DNA from: Verrucomicrobiales bacterium | GTDB lineage: Bacteria; Verrucomicrobiota; Verrucomicrobiia; Verrucomicrobiales; DEV007 | Reading direction: 5' to 3' | NCBI GenBank assembly: GCA_029940475.1 | Contig: JAPYUT010000032.1 | Location: 1 to 45,038 of the forward strand | Length of the DNA stretch: 45,038 bases | Shown: in pieces, positions 23,897 through 33,452 of the stretch | Layout of the letters: every line of letters begins with the position of its first letter | How positions within the stretch are numbered: position 1 is the first letter of the stretch | The notes under the pieces: model-generated | What the model was told of the DNA's origin: nothing | The model's input: the letters and a program-made list of their open reading frames with translations, nothing else | The model's database searches: none | Translations under genes and position numbers: made by a program

Positions 23897-24796
23897 TTAC
23901 TCGGGAGGGGCCGGGATCACGGGTGCGGGTTCAGGAGCCGGGGTGACGGGCACAGGTTCAGGAGCCGGGGTGACGGGTGCGGGTTCAGGAGCCGCGGGCA
24001 CGGGCACGGGTTCAGGAGCCGGAGTCACGGGTGCGGGTGCGAGTTCAGGAGTCGGAGTCACGGGTGCGGGTGCGGGTGCGAGTTCAGGAGTCGGAGTCAC
24101 GGGTGCGGGTTCAGGAGCCGGGGGAGGATTGTCCCTGAGAATAATAGCCTGATTGACACTCGCTATTCGTTCTTCGACAATTCCGTTCTCCTCGATAAAT
24201 ACATTTCCCGGATGATTTTTGGCAATCTTTTCATAGGCAGCAAGAGCGCCCTCTAGGTCACCTTCGTCCTGTATAAGGTCGGCCAGGCGTAAAGCAGCAG
24301 CTGCTGCAGTACTTGCTTTTTCTTCGGCAACAATTATTTCCTGATACTTTTTCTTTGCTTCCTTGGGTTTCCCGAGTTTCTCGTAAACGGTGCCCAAAGC
24401 GAACACGCCGTTGTAGTAAACTGGGGAGGTGTTGTGTTCTTCGACAAATTTGCTCAAAGTGTTCTTTGCTTCTTCCGGGTTGCCTTTGGTGAGTTGGCGA
24501 TCGGCAAGCAGCAGCAGTGCATTTCCTGCGGCAGGGCTATCGGGGTAATCCTTTACAACGGCTTCCAGTTCCTCGGTTGTTTGTGCGGCTACAAGTTTTT
24601 CGCCCGATTCCGTGAGATATTTTTTGGTGTTAGCTTTCCGGAAAAAGCTTATACCAATTGCGGCAATAATCAGGATCACCAGCAGGATGGTTTTTTTACC
24701 GTGTTTTTCAAGAAACTCTTCGATGGAGGTTTCCGGCTTTGAGCCTGGCAGGACAGGAGTCTGATTGGGATTTTGAGATGCGTTCTTTATAGACAT
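23897..24796 (-). CDS. Membrane-anchored TPR protein with Pro/Ala-rich repetitive tail
   Basis: 299 aa from the ATG at 24796; an in-frame TTG at 24838 would add 14 residues. Polar N-terminus with EEFLEKHGKK, one membrane helix at about 33-51 (TILLVILIIAAIGISFF), a TPR domain with three or four repeats (PAAGNALLLLADRQLTKGNP, ALGTVYEKLGKPKEAKKKY, LRLADLIQDEGDLEGALAAY) and from about 225 a low-complexity tail of PAPEPAPVTP-type units. The first two thirds match YfgM/TPR_21-type proteins that sit in the inner membrane with the TPR in the periplasm. The tail repeats are encoded by near-identical 27-base units, so length variation is likely. Downstream of cysK by 66 bases. Confidence 0.8.
   Translation of the reverse strand: MSIKNASQNPNQTPVLPGSKPETSIEEFLEKHGKKTILLVILIIAAIGISFFRKANTKKYLTESGEKLVAAQTTEELEAVVKDYPDSPAAGNALLLLADRQLTKGNPEEAKNTLSKFVEEHNTSPVYYNGVFALGTVYEKLGKPKEAKKKYQEIIVAEEKASTAAAAALRLADLIQDEGDLEGALAAYEKIAKNHPGNVFIEENGIVEERIASVNQAIILRDNPPPAPEPAPVTPTPELAPAPAPVTPTPELAPAPVTPAPEPVPVPAAPEPAPVTPAPEPVPVTPAPEPAPVIPAPPE
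23903..24126. repeat. 27-base variable repeat array encoding the Pro/Ala-rich tail; G-quadruplex motif
   Basis: The core TTCAGGAG(C/T)C recurs seven times on the plus strand, starting at 23930, 23957, 23984, 24011, 24044, 24083 and 24110; the spacings are 27, 27, 27, 33, 39 and 27 bases, all in frame (9, 11 or 13 codons of the minus-strand TPR gene). The plus strand is G-rich, and 23903-23929 fits the pattern of four G-runs of at least three with loops of 1 to 7 bases. Confidence 0.85.
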
Positions 24797-24862
24797 TATG
24801 TGCTTTTTTGGAAGCGGGGAGATATCTGGCCCTGACAAGTAATTTGCATACGCAGGGTGGCT

Positions 24863-25849
24863 TCAGGCACCAACTGCTGCACGTGCAGCATCGGCCAGCG
24901 GGGTGCTTAGGTAACGCTCGCCGGTTGAACAGGCGATTGTAACAATAAACTTCCCCTTGTTTTCAGGGCGAGCAGCTACTTCAAGCGCTGCGCAAACATT
25001 GGCACCCGTGCTTATGCCAACGAGAATGCCTTCTTCGGCAGCGAGGCGTTGTGCCATGGCAAAGGAATCGTCATTGGAAACCTTGATGCACTCGGTAATC
25101 TGATCTTCATTTCCTTCGGGATTTTTCAGGTGAAGATTGCCGGGAATAAACCCGGCACCGGTTCCCTGGATCTTGTGAGGCCCCGGGGTGAGTTCTTCGC
25201 CGGCAAGAGTTTGCGAAATCACCGGAGAATCAGCGGGCTCGACCGCAATAGCCTGAAAGTCTGGCTTTCTTGGTTTAATTACCTCGCAGCATCCGGAAAT
25301 GGTTCCACCTGTTCCCACCGCAGAAATCAGGATATCAACCTCGCCGTTGGAATCCTCCCAGATTTCCTCTGCAGTGGTCTTTTGATGGATTGCCGGATTG
25401 GCTGGATTCTCGAATTGCTGCGGCATCCAGGCGTTATCAGTCGCGGCCACAATTTCCTGGGCTTTTTCGATTGCCCCCTTCATCCCCTTGGGACCGGGAG
25501 TAAGGACAAGTTTTGCTCCAAGCAGGGCAAGCAGGGTACGACGTTCAAGGCTCATGGTCTCTGGCATCGTGAGAGTCAGATTATAGCCGCGAGAGGCACA
25601 GACGAAGGCAAGTGCGATTCCTGTATTACCGCTGGTGGGCTCGACAATCATTGTTTCACTGCTGATTAGTCCCTGAACTTCAGCGTCTTCAATCATTGCC
25701 ATTCCAATCCGGTCTTTAACCGATCCCAGAGGATTGAAGAACTCGCATTTGAGGGCAATTGTGGCATCAACCCCCTCGGTGATCTTGTTTAGTTTAACCA
25801 GAGGAGTGCGGCCAATTGTTTCGACAATGTTGTTGTATAATGTGCCCAT
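24863..25849 (-). CDS. cysK: Cysteine synthase A (O-acetylserine sulfhydrylase)
   Basis: 328 aa, the usual length. Makes cysteine from O-acetylserine and sulfide using PLP. K45 in [11 protein letters not shown] forms the Schiff base, [11 protein letters not shown] binds the substrate carboxylate, [12 protein letters not shown] holds the PLP phosphate, and GISTGAN and the final STPL block complete the fold. The start is the ATG at 25849 ([16 protein letters not shown]), divergent from the pterin dehydratase gene. The TPR gene follows after 66 bases. Confidence 0.95.
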   Translation of the reverse strand: MGTLYNNIVETIGRTPLVKLNKITEGVDATIALKCEFFNPLGSVKDRIGMAMIEDAEVQGLISSETMIVEPTSGNTGIALAFVCASRGYNLTLTMPETMSLERRTLLALLGAKLVLTPGPKGMKGAIEKAQEIVAATDNAWMPQQFENPANPAIHQKTTAEEIWEDSNGEVDILISAVGTGGTISGCCEVIKPRKPDFQAIAVEPADSPVISQTLAGEELTPGPHKIQGTGAGFIPGNLHLKNPEGNEDQITECIKVSNDDSFAMAQRLAAEEGILVGISTGANVCAALEVAARPENKGKFIVTIACSTGERYLSTPLADAARAAVGA

Positions 25850-26011
25850 GGCTGAATTGGATGTTGCGAATGGTAGCTTATTGTATGTTAATCGGTGGGG
25901 GGGAAAAGGAATAAGGGGTTCTCTTTATGTTTGCAAAGAGAAATGCCTGTGAAAAGTTGCATTACTGATCCAAACCCCGCTAATCCCACCTTTTTATACC
26001 CTACTCAAGTT

Positions 26012-26296
26012 ATGCCAAGCACTTTTGCGCGCGATAGTGTGCAGACATGGATGAAGAAAGTTCCCGAATGGGAACATAAAAAAAATGTCATTGAACGGAT
26101 TTTTGAATTCGATGATTATATGTCAGGAATGGATTTCGCGAATGCTGTTGCCGAGATTGCAGAGAGTGCGCAGCACCATCCTGAAATAAGCATTAGCTAC
26201 GCGAAGGTGACTCTTTTGTTAACCACACACGACAAGGGTGGCCTGACAGAGAGTGACTTTGAGGTTGCATCCCGAATTGATAATCTCGTTGATTAG
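26012..26296 (+). CDS. Pterin-4a-carbinolamine dehydratase
   Basis: 94 aa from the ATG at 26012, giving the usual size; ATG at 25943 and GTG at 25895 are in-frame alternatives, none with a good ribosome site. Dehydrates 4a-hydroxytetrahydrobiopterin. The motif block HHPEISISYAKVTLLLTTHD, with the catalytic histidine pair, is followed by GGLTESDFEVASRID; the core begins VPEWEHKK...RIFEFDDYMSGMDF. No phenylalanine hydroxylase is near; in bacteria lacking one such proteins may serve other pterin reactions. Convergent with the E2 gene. Confidence 0.9.
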   Translation: MPSTFARDSVQTWMKKVPEWEHKKNVIERIFEFDDYMSGMDFANAVAEIAESAQHHPEISISYAKVTLLLTTHDKGGLTESDFEVASRIDNLVD

Positions 26297-26332
26297 GGAC
26301 GTGACAGGTTTTTATATCCCGTTGTTGATTTG

Positions 26333-27577
26333 CTAGAGATTTTCGGGCGATTGGAGCAATTCGCCCACTCTCCATAGCAATCTTCCGGCAGCACCACCGT
26401 CTAGAATGCGATGGTCGAAGCTTAATGTAATTTCGGCCTCGACAACAGGAATCCACGAAGAGCTTTCATCATCCCATTGGGGTTTTTGTCTTCCGTGACC
26501 GAGTCCCAAGACAAGGTTTTGTTCAGGCAGTGGTATGGGTGTTGCCCAGACAATACCAAAGCTGCCGAAATTTGTAACCGTTGCGATTCCCGGCGGGGTT
26601 GATGCTTCATTGGGCAGACGGCGCTTATTCGCGGCCTCCACTAGACTTGCATATTGCTGGATGAGATCATTGAGAGGTTTTTTATCCACATCACGGATTA
26701 CCGGGACTAATACCCCGTCGTCAACCTCTACCGCGAAGCCGATATCAATTGCCTCCGGATGAACAATCTGGTTGCCTACGAGTTGTCCGGCGGTGGCGGT
26801 ATTTTCTGAAAGGGCAATAGCCAGGGCGCGCACAGCATAGAGCGTCGGCCCGGGTTTTGGATTGTAACTGTTGCGATGGTTGAGCAGCTTGTCCAGGGAT
26901 ACGGGGGTGCCGACAGTGGCTAATGGGCGGGTCCAGCTCCGGCGCATTGAATCTGCTACAGCAATGCGCATTGATGAGGCAGCAGTGGTTTTCTTCTCTT
27001 CAAGTGCGCTCATGAAGGCCTCAAAATCCTCGACAGTAACGCGTCCTGCGGCACCACTGCCGGCGATGCCCGCAAGATCGGCGGCATTGAGCCCGAGTTC
27101 CTGCATGCGTGCACGTAGTCGAGGGGAAATATAGGTCGCCCCCTTTGCCCGGGCGGGCACCGGGAGGCCGCGGATGGTGGGTGTGACTTCCGGGTTGTCC
27201 GGGTCATCGGAGGTGCTTTGTAATGCTGGAGTTTTTTTCTGGGGGGGCTTTGTTTGATCCGATCGTTTATTTTCAGTTTCCGGAGAAGAGTCAGCATCCG
27301 CCTCCAGTGGAAGCATTCCAAGCCGGGTGGCTTCGGTTTCATCAATCTCGAGATAACCTAGAATCGTCCCGACGGGGTAACTGATGTTTATCTTGGCAGA
27401 GAGCTCGGCGACACACCCCCGGCATGGGGCAGTAACCCCCATAACAGCTTTTTCAGTTTCGACTTCAATGATCTCCTGATCGGCTGTAACAGATTCACCT
27501 GACTGAACGTTAAGTGCCTTTATGGTAGCTTCGGCTATTGATTCGCCAAGCTGGGGCATGAGGATCGGAACACGCAT
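26333..27577 (-). CDS. 2-oxoacid dehydrogenase E2 (dihydrolipoyl acyltransferase)
   Basis: 414 aa. One N-terminal lipoyl domain (about 1-78) with lipoylated lysine K43 in EVETEKAVMG, a Pro/Lys-rich linker (90-140), a peripheral subunit-binding domain (about 148-188, YISPRLRARMQELGLN) and a catalytic domain from about 205, ending with the active-site block SFDHRILDGGAAG. It transfers the acyl group to CoA in a pyruvate or branched-chain 2-oxoacid dehydrogenase complex. The E1beta gene stops 10 bases upstream, so the three genes form one transcript. Substrate cannot be told from these marks alone; sequence details are of the PDH/acetoin/BCKDH group. E3 is not in the window. Confidence 0.93.
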   Translation of the reverse strand: MRVPILMPQLGESIAEATIKALNVQSGESVTADQEIIEVETEKAVMGVTAPCRGCVAELSAKINISYPVGTILGYLEIDETEATRLGMLPLEADADSSPETENKRSDQTKPPQKKTPALQSTSDDPDNPEVTPTIRGLPVPARAKGATYISPRLRARMQELGLNAADLAGIAGSGAAGRVTVEDFEAFMSALEEKKTTAASSMRIAVADSMRRSWTRPLATVGTPVSLDKLLNHRNSYNPKPGPTLYAVRALAIALSENTATAGQLVGNQIVHPEAIDIGFAVEVDDGVLVPVIRDVDKKPLNDLIQQYASLVEAANKRRLPNEASTPPGIATVTNFGSFGIVWATPIPLPEQNLVLGLGHGRQKPQWDDESSSWIPVVEAEITLSFDHRILDGGAAGRLLWRVGELLQSPENL

Positions 27578-27587
27578 TGTCTAAGAA

Positions 27588-28553
27588 TTAATCTTTAAGA
27601 AGTTTCTGGATGGCTGATTTTATGCTGCTTGCGGTGGGTCTGTGATAGCGCCAAAGATCAGGGTGATAGGGGATCGGTGTGTCACGGGCGTTGAGTTTTG
27701 CTGGAGGGGCATCCAGTAGATGAAACCCTTCCGATGCGATGCGGGAGATGACCTCGGCGGTCACGCCTCCCCAGGGAAAGGCTTCCCCCACCACTAACGC
27801 TCGACCGGTGCGGGCGACTGAACCAAGTACGGTGTCTATATCGAGAGGTTTAACGCATCGCAGATCAACGATTTCTATTTCGTACCCGTCATCGTGCAGG
27901 CTGTCGGCAGCAAGGAGAGCTTCATGAATCATTGCGCTGTAGGTTATGACAGTGGCATGGCGACCGGAACGGGTGATTCGAGCAGATTCTGCAGGCAGAG
28001 ATTGCTTTGGGAGAGAGTCTGCTTTGAGATGGTAGTAGAGATACTTGTGCTCGCAGAAGATTACCGGATCATCGGTGTAGATTGCTTCAAGCAACATTGA
28101 ATAGGCATCCTCTACGGTAGCGGGTGTCATGACAATGATTCCCGGATAATGGGCATAGATTGCCTCCATGCACTGACTGTGGAAAGGACCGCTTCCCGGA
28201 GTTCCTCCTGAGGGAAGTCGAACTGTGATTGGGCAGGGAACATTTGTTCGCCAGTAATGTGTGGCCGCCTGGTTGACAATCTGATTGAAACCAACTGTCG
28301 AGAAGTCAGCAAATTGCATCTCAATAATCGGACGCATTCCCTCAATTGCGGCACCAACTGCAAGGCCAATCATCGCGTCTTCGCTGATCGGGGCATCAAT
28401 GACCCGGTCAGGATATTTTTCAAACAGGCCCTTGGTCGCCTTGAAGGCGCCTCCAAAAGCTCCAATGTCCTGGCCGTAGATAAATACGTTTGGATTATCG
28501 GCAAGGGCCTTTGCCTGAGCCTGGCGGATTGCTTCGAGGTAGGTAATGCTCAC
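27588..28553 (-). CDS. 2-oxoacid dehydrogenase E1 beta subunit
   Basis: 321 aa. With E1alpha forms the thiamine-diphosphate heterotetramer that decarboxylates the 2-oxoacid. Family marks: ALADNPNVFIYGQDIGAFGG at the start, APISEDAMIGLAVGAA (thiamine-contacting Glu), EMQFADF, RLPSGG, and LVVGEAFPWGGVTAEV in the transketolase C-domain. Its ATG overlaps the E1alpha stop by four bases. Confidence 0.94.
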   Translation of the reverse strand: MSITYLEAIRQAQAKALADNPNVFIYGQDIGAFGGAFKATKGLFEKYPDRVIDAPISEDAMIGLAVGAAIEGMRPIIEMQFADFSTVGFNQIVNQAATHYWRTNVPCPITVRLPSGGTPGSGPFHSQCMEAIYAHYPGIIVMTPATVEDAYSMLLEAIYTDDPVIFCEHKYLYYHLKADSLPKQSLPAESARITRSGRHATVITYSAMIHEALLAADSLHDDGYEIEIVDLRCVKPLDIDTVLGSVARTGRALVVGEAFPWGGVTAEVISRIASEGFHLLDAPPAKLNARDTPIPYHPDLWRYHRPTASSIKSAIQKLLKD

Positions 28554-29584
28554 GGATCGGATTGGGTATCCCGGAATCTTTCACTAAAGCAGGCATTCCA
28601 GTCATGTGTGTAAGCATCTGGGGATTCCTCGCCACTTGCCTGAAGGATGGCATTTTCAACTTCTTCAATTGCCTTTTCCTCCAAGACTTTACAGTCTTCT
28701 TCGCTCCCCCAGTTCTCGGCGATCATTCGTTTACGGGCAACAGCAAGACAATCTTTCCCGAGGCTTGATGCACGCATCTGCTTGGATATATAGTGCGCAT
28801 CATCGTGTTCACCGTGACCGGCAAGTCGCAGCAGTTTTCCGACTACAAGTTGAGGACCCTTGCCGGATCTTGCACGGGATAATGCTTTGTTGAATCCCTG
28901 CAGGCAGTCAGCAAGGTCTGTCCCGTCAACATTAATTCCTTCAATGCCGTAACCGATTGCCCGGTCAACAAGATCCTTGCAGGCGAACTGGCGGCTGGTT
29001 GGCGTCGAGTAGGCGAACTGGTTGTTGGCGATGGCAACAACCAACGGCAGTTTTTCAATGGCGGCCAGGTTCAGTGCCTCGTGTACTGAACCTGTGGATG
29101 TAGCTCCATCACCAATGCATGCGGCGCCAACGCTGTTCTCCAGTTCACCGCGCAGGCGGCGAGCAAAGAGCATGCCGCCAACAACCGAGATCATGGCTCC
29201 GAGATGTGATATCATGGCGGGAACTCCCTCCCGGGGTGAACCGCGATGGATGTTACCATCCCTGCCGCGCATGGATCCTTTGGCAGATCCCAGATAGGTT
29301 CTGGCAGCATCAATCACCGGTTCTCCAAATGCCGCCCGGCCCGCCATATCACGAATCAGTGGGGCATAGATGTCCTTGCCCCGATTAAGCTGAACGGCCA
29401 GAGCGGCACTGAAGGCTTCCTGGCCGCGACCCACATACACGCCGCCAACAATCTTTCCCGCACGATAAACGCTGGCGATTTTATCTTCAAAGGTGCGCGC
29501 TAGAACCATCCATCGGAAGGCATTCTGGAAAGCTTCCGGCAGGTCAATTTCGGCACCAGTGCTCTGGGTGGCAATGTCTGCCAT
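28550..29584 (-). CDS. 2-oxoacid dehydrogenase E1 alpha subunit
   Basis: 344 aa. GDG (158-160) followed by the asparagine N188 in AIANNQFAYSTP is the thiamine-diphosphate and metal-binding motif; GRGQEAFSAALA and RGSPREGVP are typical substrate-site blocks. First of three genes (E1alpha-E1beta-E2), which probably feed acetyl-CoA into central metabolism. The 54-base gap after smc holds a candidate promoter (29603-29630). Confidence 0.94.
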   Translation of the reverse strand: MADIATQSTGAEIDLPEAFQNAFRWMVLARTFEDKIASVYRAGKIVGGVYVGRGQEAFSAALAVQLNRGKDIYAPLIRDMAGRAAFGEPVIDAARTYLGSAKGSMRGRDGNIHRGSPREGVPAMISHLGAMISVVGGMLFARRLRGELENSVGAACIGDGATSTGSVHEALNLAAIEKLPLVVAIANNQFAYSTPTSRQFACKDLVDRAIGYGIEGINVDGTDLADCLQGFNKALSRARSGKGPQLVVGKLLRLAGHGEHDDAHYISKQMRASSLGKDCLAVARKRMIAENWGSEEDCKVLEEKAIEEVENAILQASGEESPDAYTHDWNACFSERFRDTQSDP

Positions 29585-29602
29585 ACCGTATTTTATAAAA
29601 TC

Positions 29603-29630
29603 ATTCTAGCGGATCCAGGCGCAGGGGCAA
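29603..29630 (-). promoter_or_regulatory. Candidate promoter for the E1alpha-E1beta-E2 genes
   Basis: On the minus strand TTGCCC (29625-29630) and TAGAAT (29603-29608) lie 16 bases apart, 18 bases upstream of the E1alpha ATG. Fits a sigma-70 layout, with an AT-rich TTTTATAAAAT following. Confidence 0.32.
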
Positions 29631-29638
29631 TATTGATT

Positions 29639-32600
29639 TCATGTGACTTCCACAGGATTCCCGGTTTCAGCCCTGGAGGCAAATTGCATTCCGATTAACT
29701 TGCTGATACCGAACTCCTCCTGAGTAACTCCGTAGATCACTTCGCAGCGGTTCATTGTTCTTTTATTGTGGGTGACAATGACAAATTGGCTCTGCCGGGT
29801 AAAGCGGTCGAGCAACTTGATGAAACGGTCTATATTTGACTCATCGAGTGGGGCATCAAGTTCATCGAGGACACAAAATGGTGATGGTTTGACCATGTAG
29901 ATTGAGAATAGCAGGGCTACTGCAGTCATTGCCCGCTCTCCGCCGGAAAGTAGGGTGATTGACTGTGGCTTCTTGCCGGGTGGCTTGGCAATGATATCGA
30001 TGCCGCTTTCAAGCGGATCCGTCTCGTCCAGGAGGATAAGGTTGGCTTTGCCCTGTTCGCCGAAGAGTTCTTTAAATACTTCTCTGAAGTTTTGTCTTAC
30101 CTGTTCAAAGGTGTCTGCGAAACGCGTGCGTGTCTCACGGTTGATCTTGCTAATAACCTTGTGCAGATGATCCTTGGAGTTGATTAAGTCCCCGTGTTCC
30201 CTGGTGAGGAAATCATAACGTTCCTGAAGTGCCTCAAATTCCTCGATAGCCTCAAGGTTTACCGGCCCCATTGAATCAAGTCGTTGCCTTAACTCGCTAA
30301 TGATCATTTCCACAAATTTCCAGTCCGGTTGATCTTCCCCGGGAATACCGGCTGTCTCTTCCCAATCCTTGTCACCCTCGGGAAGCGTGTCGGGATCCTC
30401 AGTGCTGCCGGTTTCTTCCTGACCGGGGATTTTTCCGCCTGGTTCCTGGATTTCAGGAATTTCTGTCGAGGCAACTGAGTTTCTACGTTTTTCCCGGCGG
30501 GATTGCGCTTTTTTCTGCTCGGCAATTGCAGTGATCAAGGCATGGCTGTCGGGTTCGAAATGTTCCAACGTGATATTGTAACGCTGGCTTATTGTATCGT
30601 TGATGCTGCCGATTCGGAGATCAATCTGGGTTACCTTCACTTCTTCCTTGCCTCGTTGCTCTGTCAGAAGCGCTATCTCACGACGGGCAGTGCGTAACAT
30701 TTCCTCTGCCTCATTAACAGTGTCCTGGCGCTCGAGGCGTTGTTCAGTGACATCTTCCAGGGTGGTTGCTAATTTCTCAGCACGATCGGTCAGGGTTTGA
30801 ATTTCTCCTCCCAAGGAGGTGCTTTCCGAGCTTGTGCTTGTAATGCGCTCCTGATATTTGGAAATTTCAGTTTCGCGACGTGCGATTATTGATTCGAGTT
30901 CGCCCATGCGGGCCGTTATCGGAGCCTTCTGTTCCTGTAGTGCCTGTTGCGATTGCTCTTCCACCGCCATTGTGGTGCGCAGTTCCGCGAGTTGTTCTGC
31001 GGATTGCTTTTCCTGATGGGTGACTTCATTTAATTTCGTTTCGAGTTCGCAACGGCGATGGCTGAAGCGTTGCAGCCCTTCGGCAAGTTCCCGTTGTTGG
31101 GTATCAAGATCGCTGAGTTTGGTTTCTGCGGTTTCCCGGCGACATTGCAATTCACCCTGTTCCCATCGTATGTTCTTGAGTTTGGAATCCAGTCCTTCTC
31201 TTTCACGTTCAAGTAGTGAACGCTTACCCTCCAACGTTGAGTGTGTTATTTTTGAGGATTGCAGTTTTTCGCGGCATTCATCCACGCGATGTGATAACGC
31301 AACGGTAAGCTGCTCGATTTTCTCGAGTTCCAGTTGGCATTCGCCAAGCCGGTCATTAAGTGATGACGTTTGATTTTCCAATAACTTGATTTCATTAAGC
31401 CGTGCAAGGAGCGAACCTGCCTCATCGGCTTCTCCGGCTCCGCCACGCATGACGCCGTCTGCGCTTATGAATGCGCCGTCAAGGGTGGCAAAGCTGTAGC
31501 CGGGCAATTCATTCCTCAGTTCAAGTGCCGTGCGGAGGTCCCTGACGATGAGAGTTTGATCAAGTAGTTGCTCCAGTAGCGGGCGTACGTTTTCCGTCGA
31601 TTTTATTTTATCCAGAGCCCATGCTTCAACTCCGGCAGGAAGGGTCATCATTTGCCGGTCCGAGCTAACTGCCACAAAATTTTCCGGGATGATGCTTGCA
31701 CGTCCCATTCGGCCTTGGGCAAGGATGTTAATTACCAACTCGGCTGTTTCTGAGTCCGTGACGAGGATGGTTTGCAGGTAAGAACCGAGGGCGGCTTCGA
31801 GAGCCGGGATGAAATCGCTAGGCACCTCGATGAATGAACTGAGGAGTCCACGGATACTGGATCTGTGAATTTCATCCTCATTGAGTCCGCTGAGAACCGC
31901 CTGAGTACCTGATTCCAAGCCTTCACCCTCGGCGACGAGGGCTTTGAGAACTTCCAGACGCGATTCCTTTTCCGCCAGTTCACGGTGCAACTCGGCGAGC
32001 TCTTTCGCACAACGGGTGCTATCATGACATGCTTTCTGATAATCCTTTTCCGCCAAGGTTAAGCAGGACTCATTGTCATTGAGATCCTTATCGGCAACTC
32101 CAAGCTCCTCGCCGAGGGTCGTGAATTCCGCGAGGCGTTCAGCGTGTTCTTTTTCAAGGCTCGTGATTTCACCGCTGAGGTGCCCGTCACGTTCTCGGTC
32201 GCTTTCGCTTTGGGTGGAATAGGATCCCAGTTCCGCCCGGATTTCTGCTGTGCTTGCGTCAGCGGCAGTTATTTTTTGAGCGAGTTGCTGTAATTCGATC
32301 TCGTGCTCGGCACGTTCAGATCGTAACGCTGTGTTGATTCGCTCTTGTTCTTCAAACTGCCGTCTTTGGCGGGCGAGGTTTTCGGTGACCCTGTGGAGGG
32401 CACCTGCCGTTGCTTCAAGTTCTGATTCTTCCTTGCCGAGAGTAGAGTTGGTTTTGGCGACATCCTCGGAATTCTGGTCAATGAGTTCGCGCAGTTCGAG
32501 TTGCCTTTCTCCGTTAAATTGGATCCGGTTTTGCGCGGCACTGATTCGATTTTGTGTTTCAATAAGATCTTCCCGCCTGGAGGAAATTTCTGCTTCCAGG

Positions 32601-33433
32601 GCCGCGAGTGCATCACGAGCTTCAATAATGGCTTTTTCTTTTTCTACAGTTTGCGACTGTGAGTCGGCTATCGTTGTGGCAAGTGAATGTATGGAGTTAC
32701 CGAGTTCACTCTTCTCGCCGTCGAGCTCGATGAATTGGCGATGGCTGTAGTGGACATCGAGCACCCTGACATCGGTAAGCAGTTCCTGATAGCGTCGTGC
32801 CTTGTTTGCCTGGCGGTTCAGCGAGTTGATCTGACGCTTTACTTCTTCGATGATGTCAGTTACGCGCAGGAGGTTAGCCTCAGTGTATTCAAGCTTACGC
32901 AGGGCTTCTTTCTTCTGGCTCTTGAATTTGGTGATACCGGCGGCTTCCTCAAAGACGGTTCTACGGTCTTCGGGCCTTGAACTGAGAAGCAGGTCAATCT
33001 TGCCCTGTTCCATGATCGAGTAGGCAGTGCGCCCGATGCCGGTATCCATTAAGATCTCGTGGATATCCTTGAGGCGACATATGTTGCCGTTTAGCCGGTA
33101 TTCGGATTTGCCATCGCGGAACACGCGCCGGGTGAATGCCACCTCGTTATAATCAATGCCAAGGATTTCCTCGCAGTCGGCCAGTGTCAGGGTGACTTCG
33201 GCCATGCCGACAGGTTTCCTTTTGTCAGTACCGTTGAAAATGACATCAGCCATTTCACCTCCCCGGAGGGCTTTGGCAGAGGTTTCACCCAATACCCAGC
33301 GGATGGCATCCACCACATTGGACTTGCCGCAACCGTTGGGCCCGACGATGCCCGTCACTCCCGGATGGAACTCGAAGTCGGTTGGGTTGGCGAAAGATTT
33401 GAAACCGTGGAGTTTCAGCGACTTGAGACGCAT
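29639..33433 (-). CDS. smc: Chromosome segregation SMC ATPase
   Basis: 1264 aa, about 80 longer than usual. N-terminal Walker A GPNGCGKSN (31-39) in the ABC head, a long coiled coil, a hinge at about 525-665 (IRGLLSSFIEVPSDF to GVMRGGAGEADEAG), a second coiled coil, and the C-terminal head with the signature LLSGGERAMT near 1160 and VLDELDAPLDE near 1185. An acidic, Pro/Gly-rich stretch at about 975-1035 interrupts the coiled coil just before SMGPVNL, and accounts for most of the extra length. The protein condenses and segregates the chromosome with ScpA and ScpB, which are not in the window. Confidence 0.96.
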   Translation of the reverse strand: MRLKSLKLHGFKSFANPTDFEFHPGVTGIVGPNGCGKSNVVDAIRWVLGETSAKALRGGEMADVIFNGTDKRKPVGMAEVTLTLADCEEILGIDYNEVAFTRRVFRDGKSEYRLNGNICRLKDIHEILMDTGIGRTAYSIMEQGKIDLLLSSRPEDRRTVFEEAAGITKFKSQKKEALRKLEYTEANLLRVTDIIEEVKRQINSLNRQANKARRYQELLTDVRVLDVHYSHRQFIELDGEKSELGNSIHSLATTIADSQSQTVEKEKAIIEARDALAALEAEISSRREDLIETQNRISAAQNRIQFNGERQLELRELIDQNSEDVAKTNSTLGKEESELEATAGALHRVTENLARQRRQFEEQERINTALRSERAEHEIELQQLAQKITAADASTAEIRAELGSYSTQSESDRERDGHLSGEITSLEKEHAERLAEFTTLGEELGVADKDLNDNESCLTLAEKDYQKACHDSTRCAKELAELHRELAEKESRLEVLKALVAEGEGLESGTQAVLSGLNEDEIHRSSIRGLLSSFIEVPSDFIPALEAALGSYLQTILVTDSETAELVINILAQGRMGRASIIPENFVAVSSDRQMMTLPAGVEAWALDKIKSTENVRPLLEQLLDQTLIVRDLRTALELRNELPGYSFATLDGAFISADGVMRGGAGEADEAGSLLARLNEIKLLENQTSSLNDRLGECQLELEKIEQLTVALSHRVDECREKLQSSKITHSTLEGKRSLLEREREGLDSKLKNIRWEQGELQCRRETAETKLSDLDTQQRELAEGLQRFSHRRCELETKLNEVTHQEKQSAEQLAELRTTMAVEEQSQQALQEQKAPITARMGELESIIARRETEISKYQERITSTSSESTSLGGEIQTLTDRAEKLATTLEDVTEQRLERQDTVNEAEEMLRTARREIALLTEQRGKEEVKVTQIDLRIGSINDTISQRYNITLEHFEPDSHALITAIAEQKKAQSRREKRRNSVASTEIPEIQEPGGKIPGQEETGSTEDPDTLPEGDKDWEETAGIPGEDQPDWKFVEMIISELRQRLDSMGPVNLEAIEEFEALQERYDFLTREHGDLINSKDHLHKVISKINRETRTRFADTFEQVRQNFREVFKELFGEQGKANLILLDETDPLESGIDIIAKPPGKKPQSITLLSGGERAMTAVALLFSIYMVKPSPFCVLDELDAPLDESNIDRFIKLLDRFTRQSQFVIVTHNKRTMNRCEVIYGVTQEEFGISKLIGMQFASRAETGNPVEVT

Positions 33434-33440
33434 GGATGGT

Positions 33441-33452
33441 ATATAGCTATAT
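33441..33452. promoter_or_regulatory. Perfect 12-bp palindrome upstream of smc
   Basis: ATATAGCTATAT, perfectly self-complementary, ends 8 bases before the smc start and sits in the AT-rich intergenic region (33434-33710), which is divergent to the deacetylase gene. On the minus strand TTGCTG and AATATA 17 bases apart make a plausible promoter over it. Could be an operator or a chance AT palindrome; no gene or RNA was recognised elsewhere in this gap. Confidence 0.3.

Noticed and set aside
23858..24256. Open frames on the plus strand through the repeat array encoding Gly/Ser-rich or Arg/Gly-rich repeats
   Set aside because: They are by-products of the in-frame repeats of the minus-strand TPR gene; low-complexity and without start signals.
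26333..29584. Calling the E1-E2 genes pyruvate, acetoin or branched-chain specific
   Set aside because: Residues visible do not separate these groups, and E3 or a marker gene is missing.
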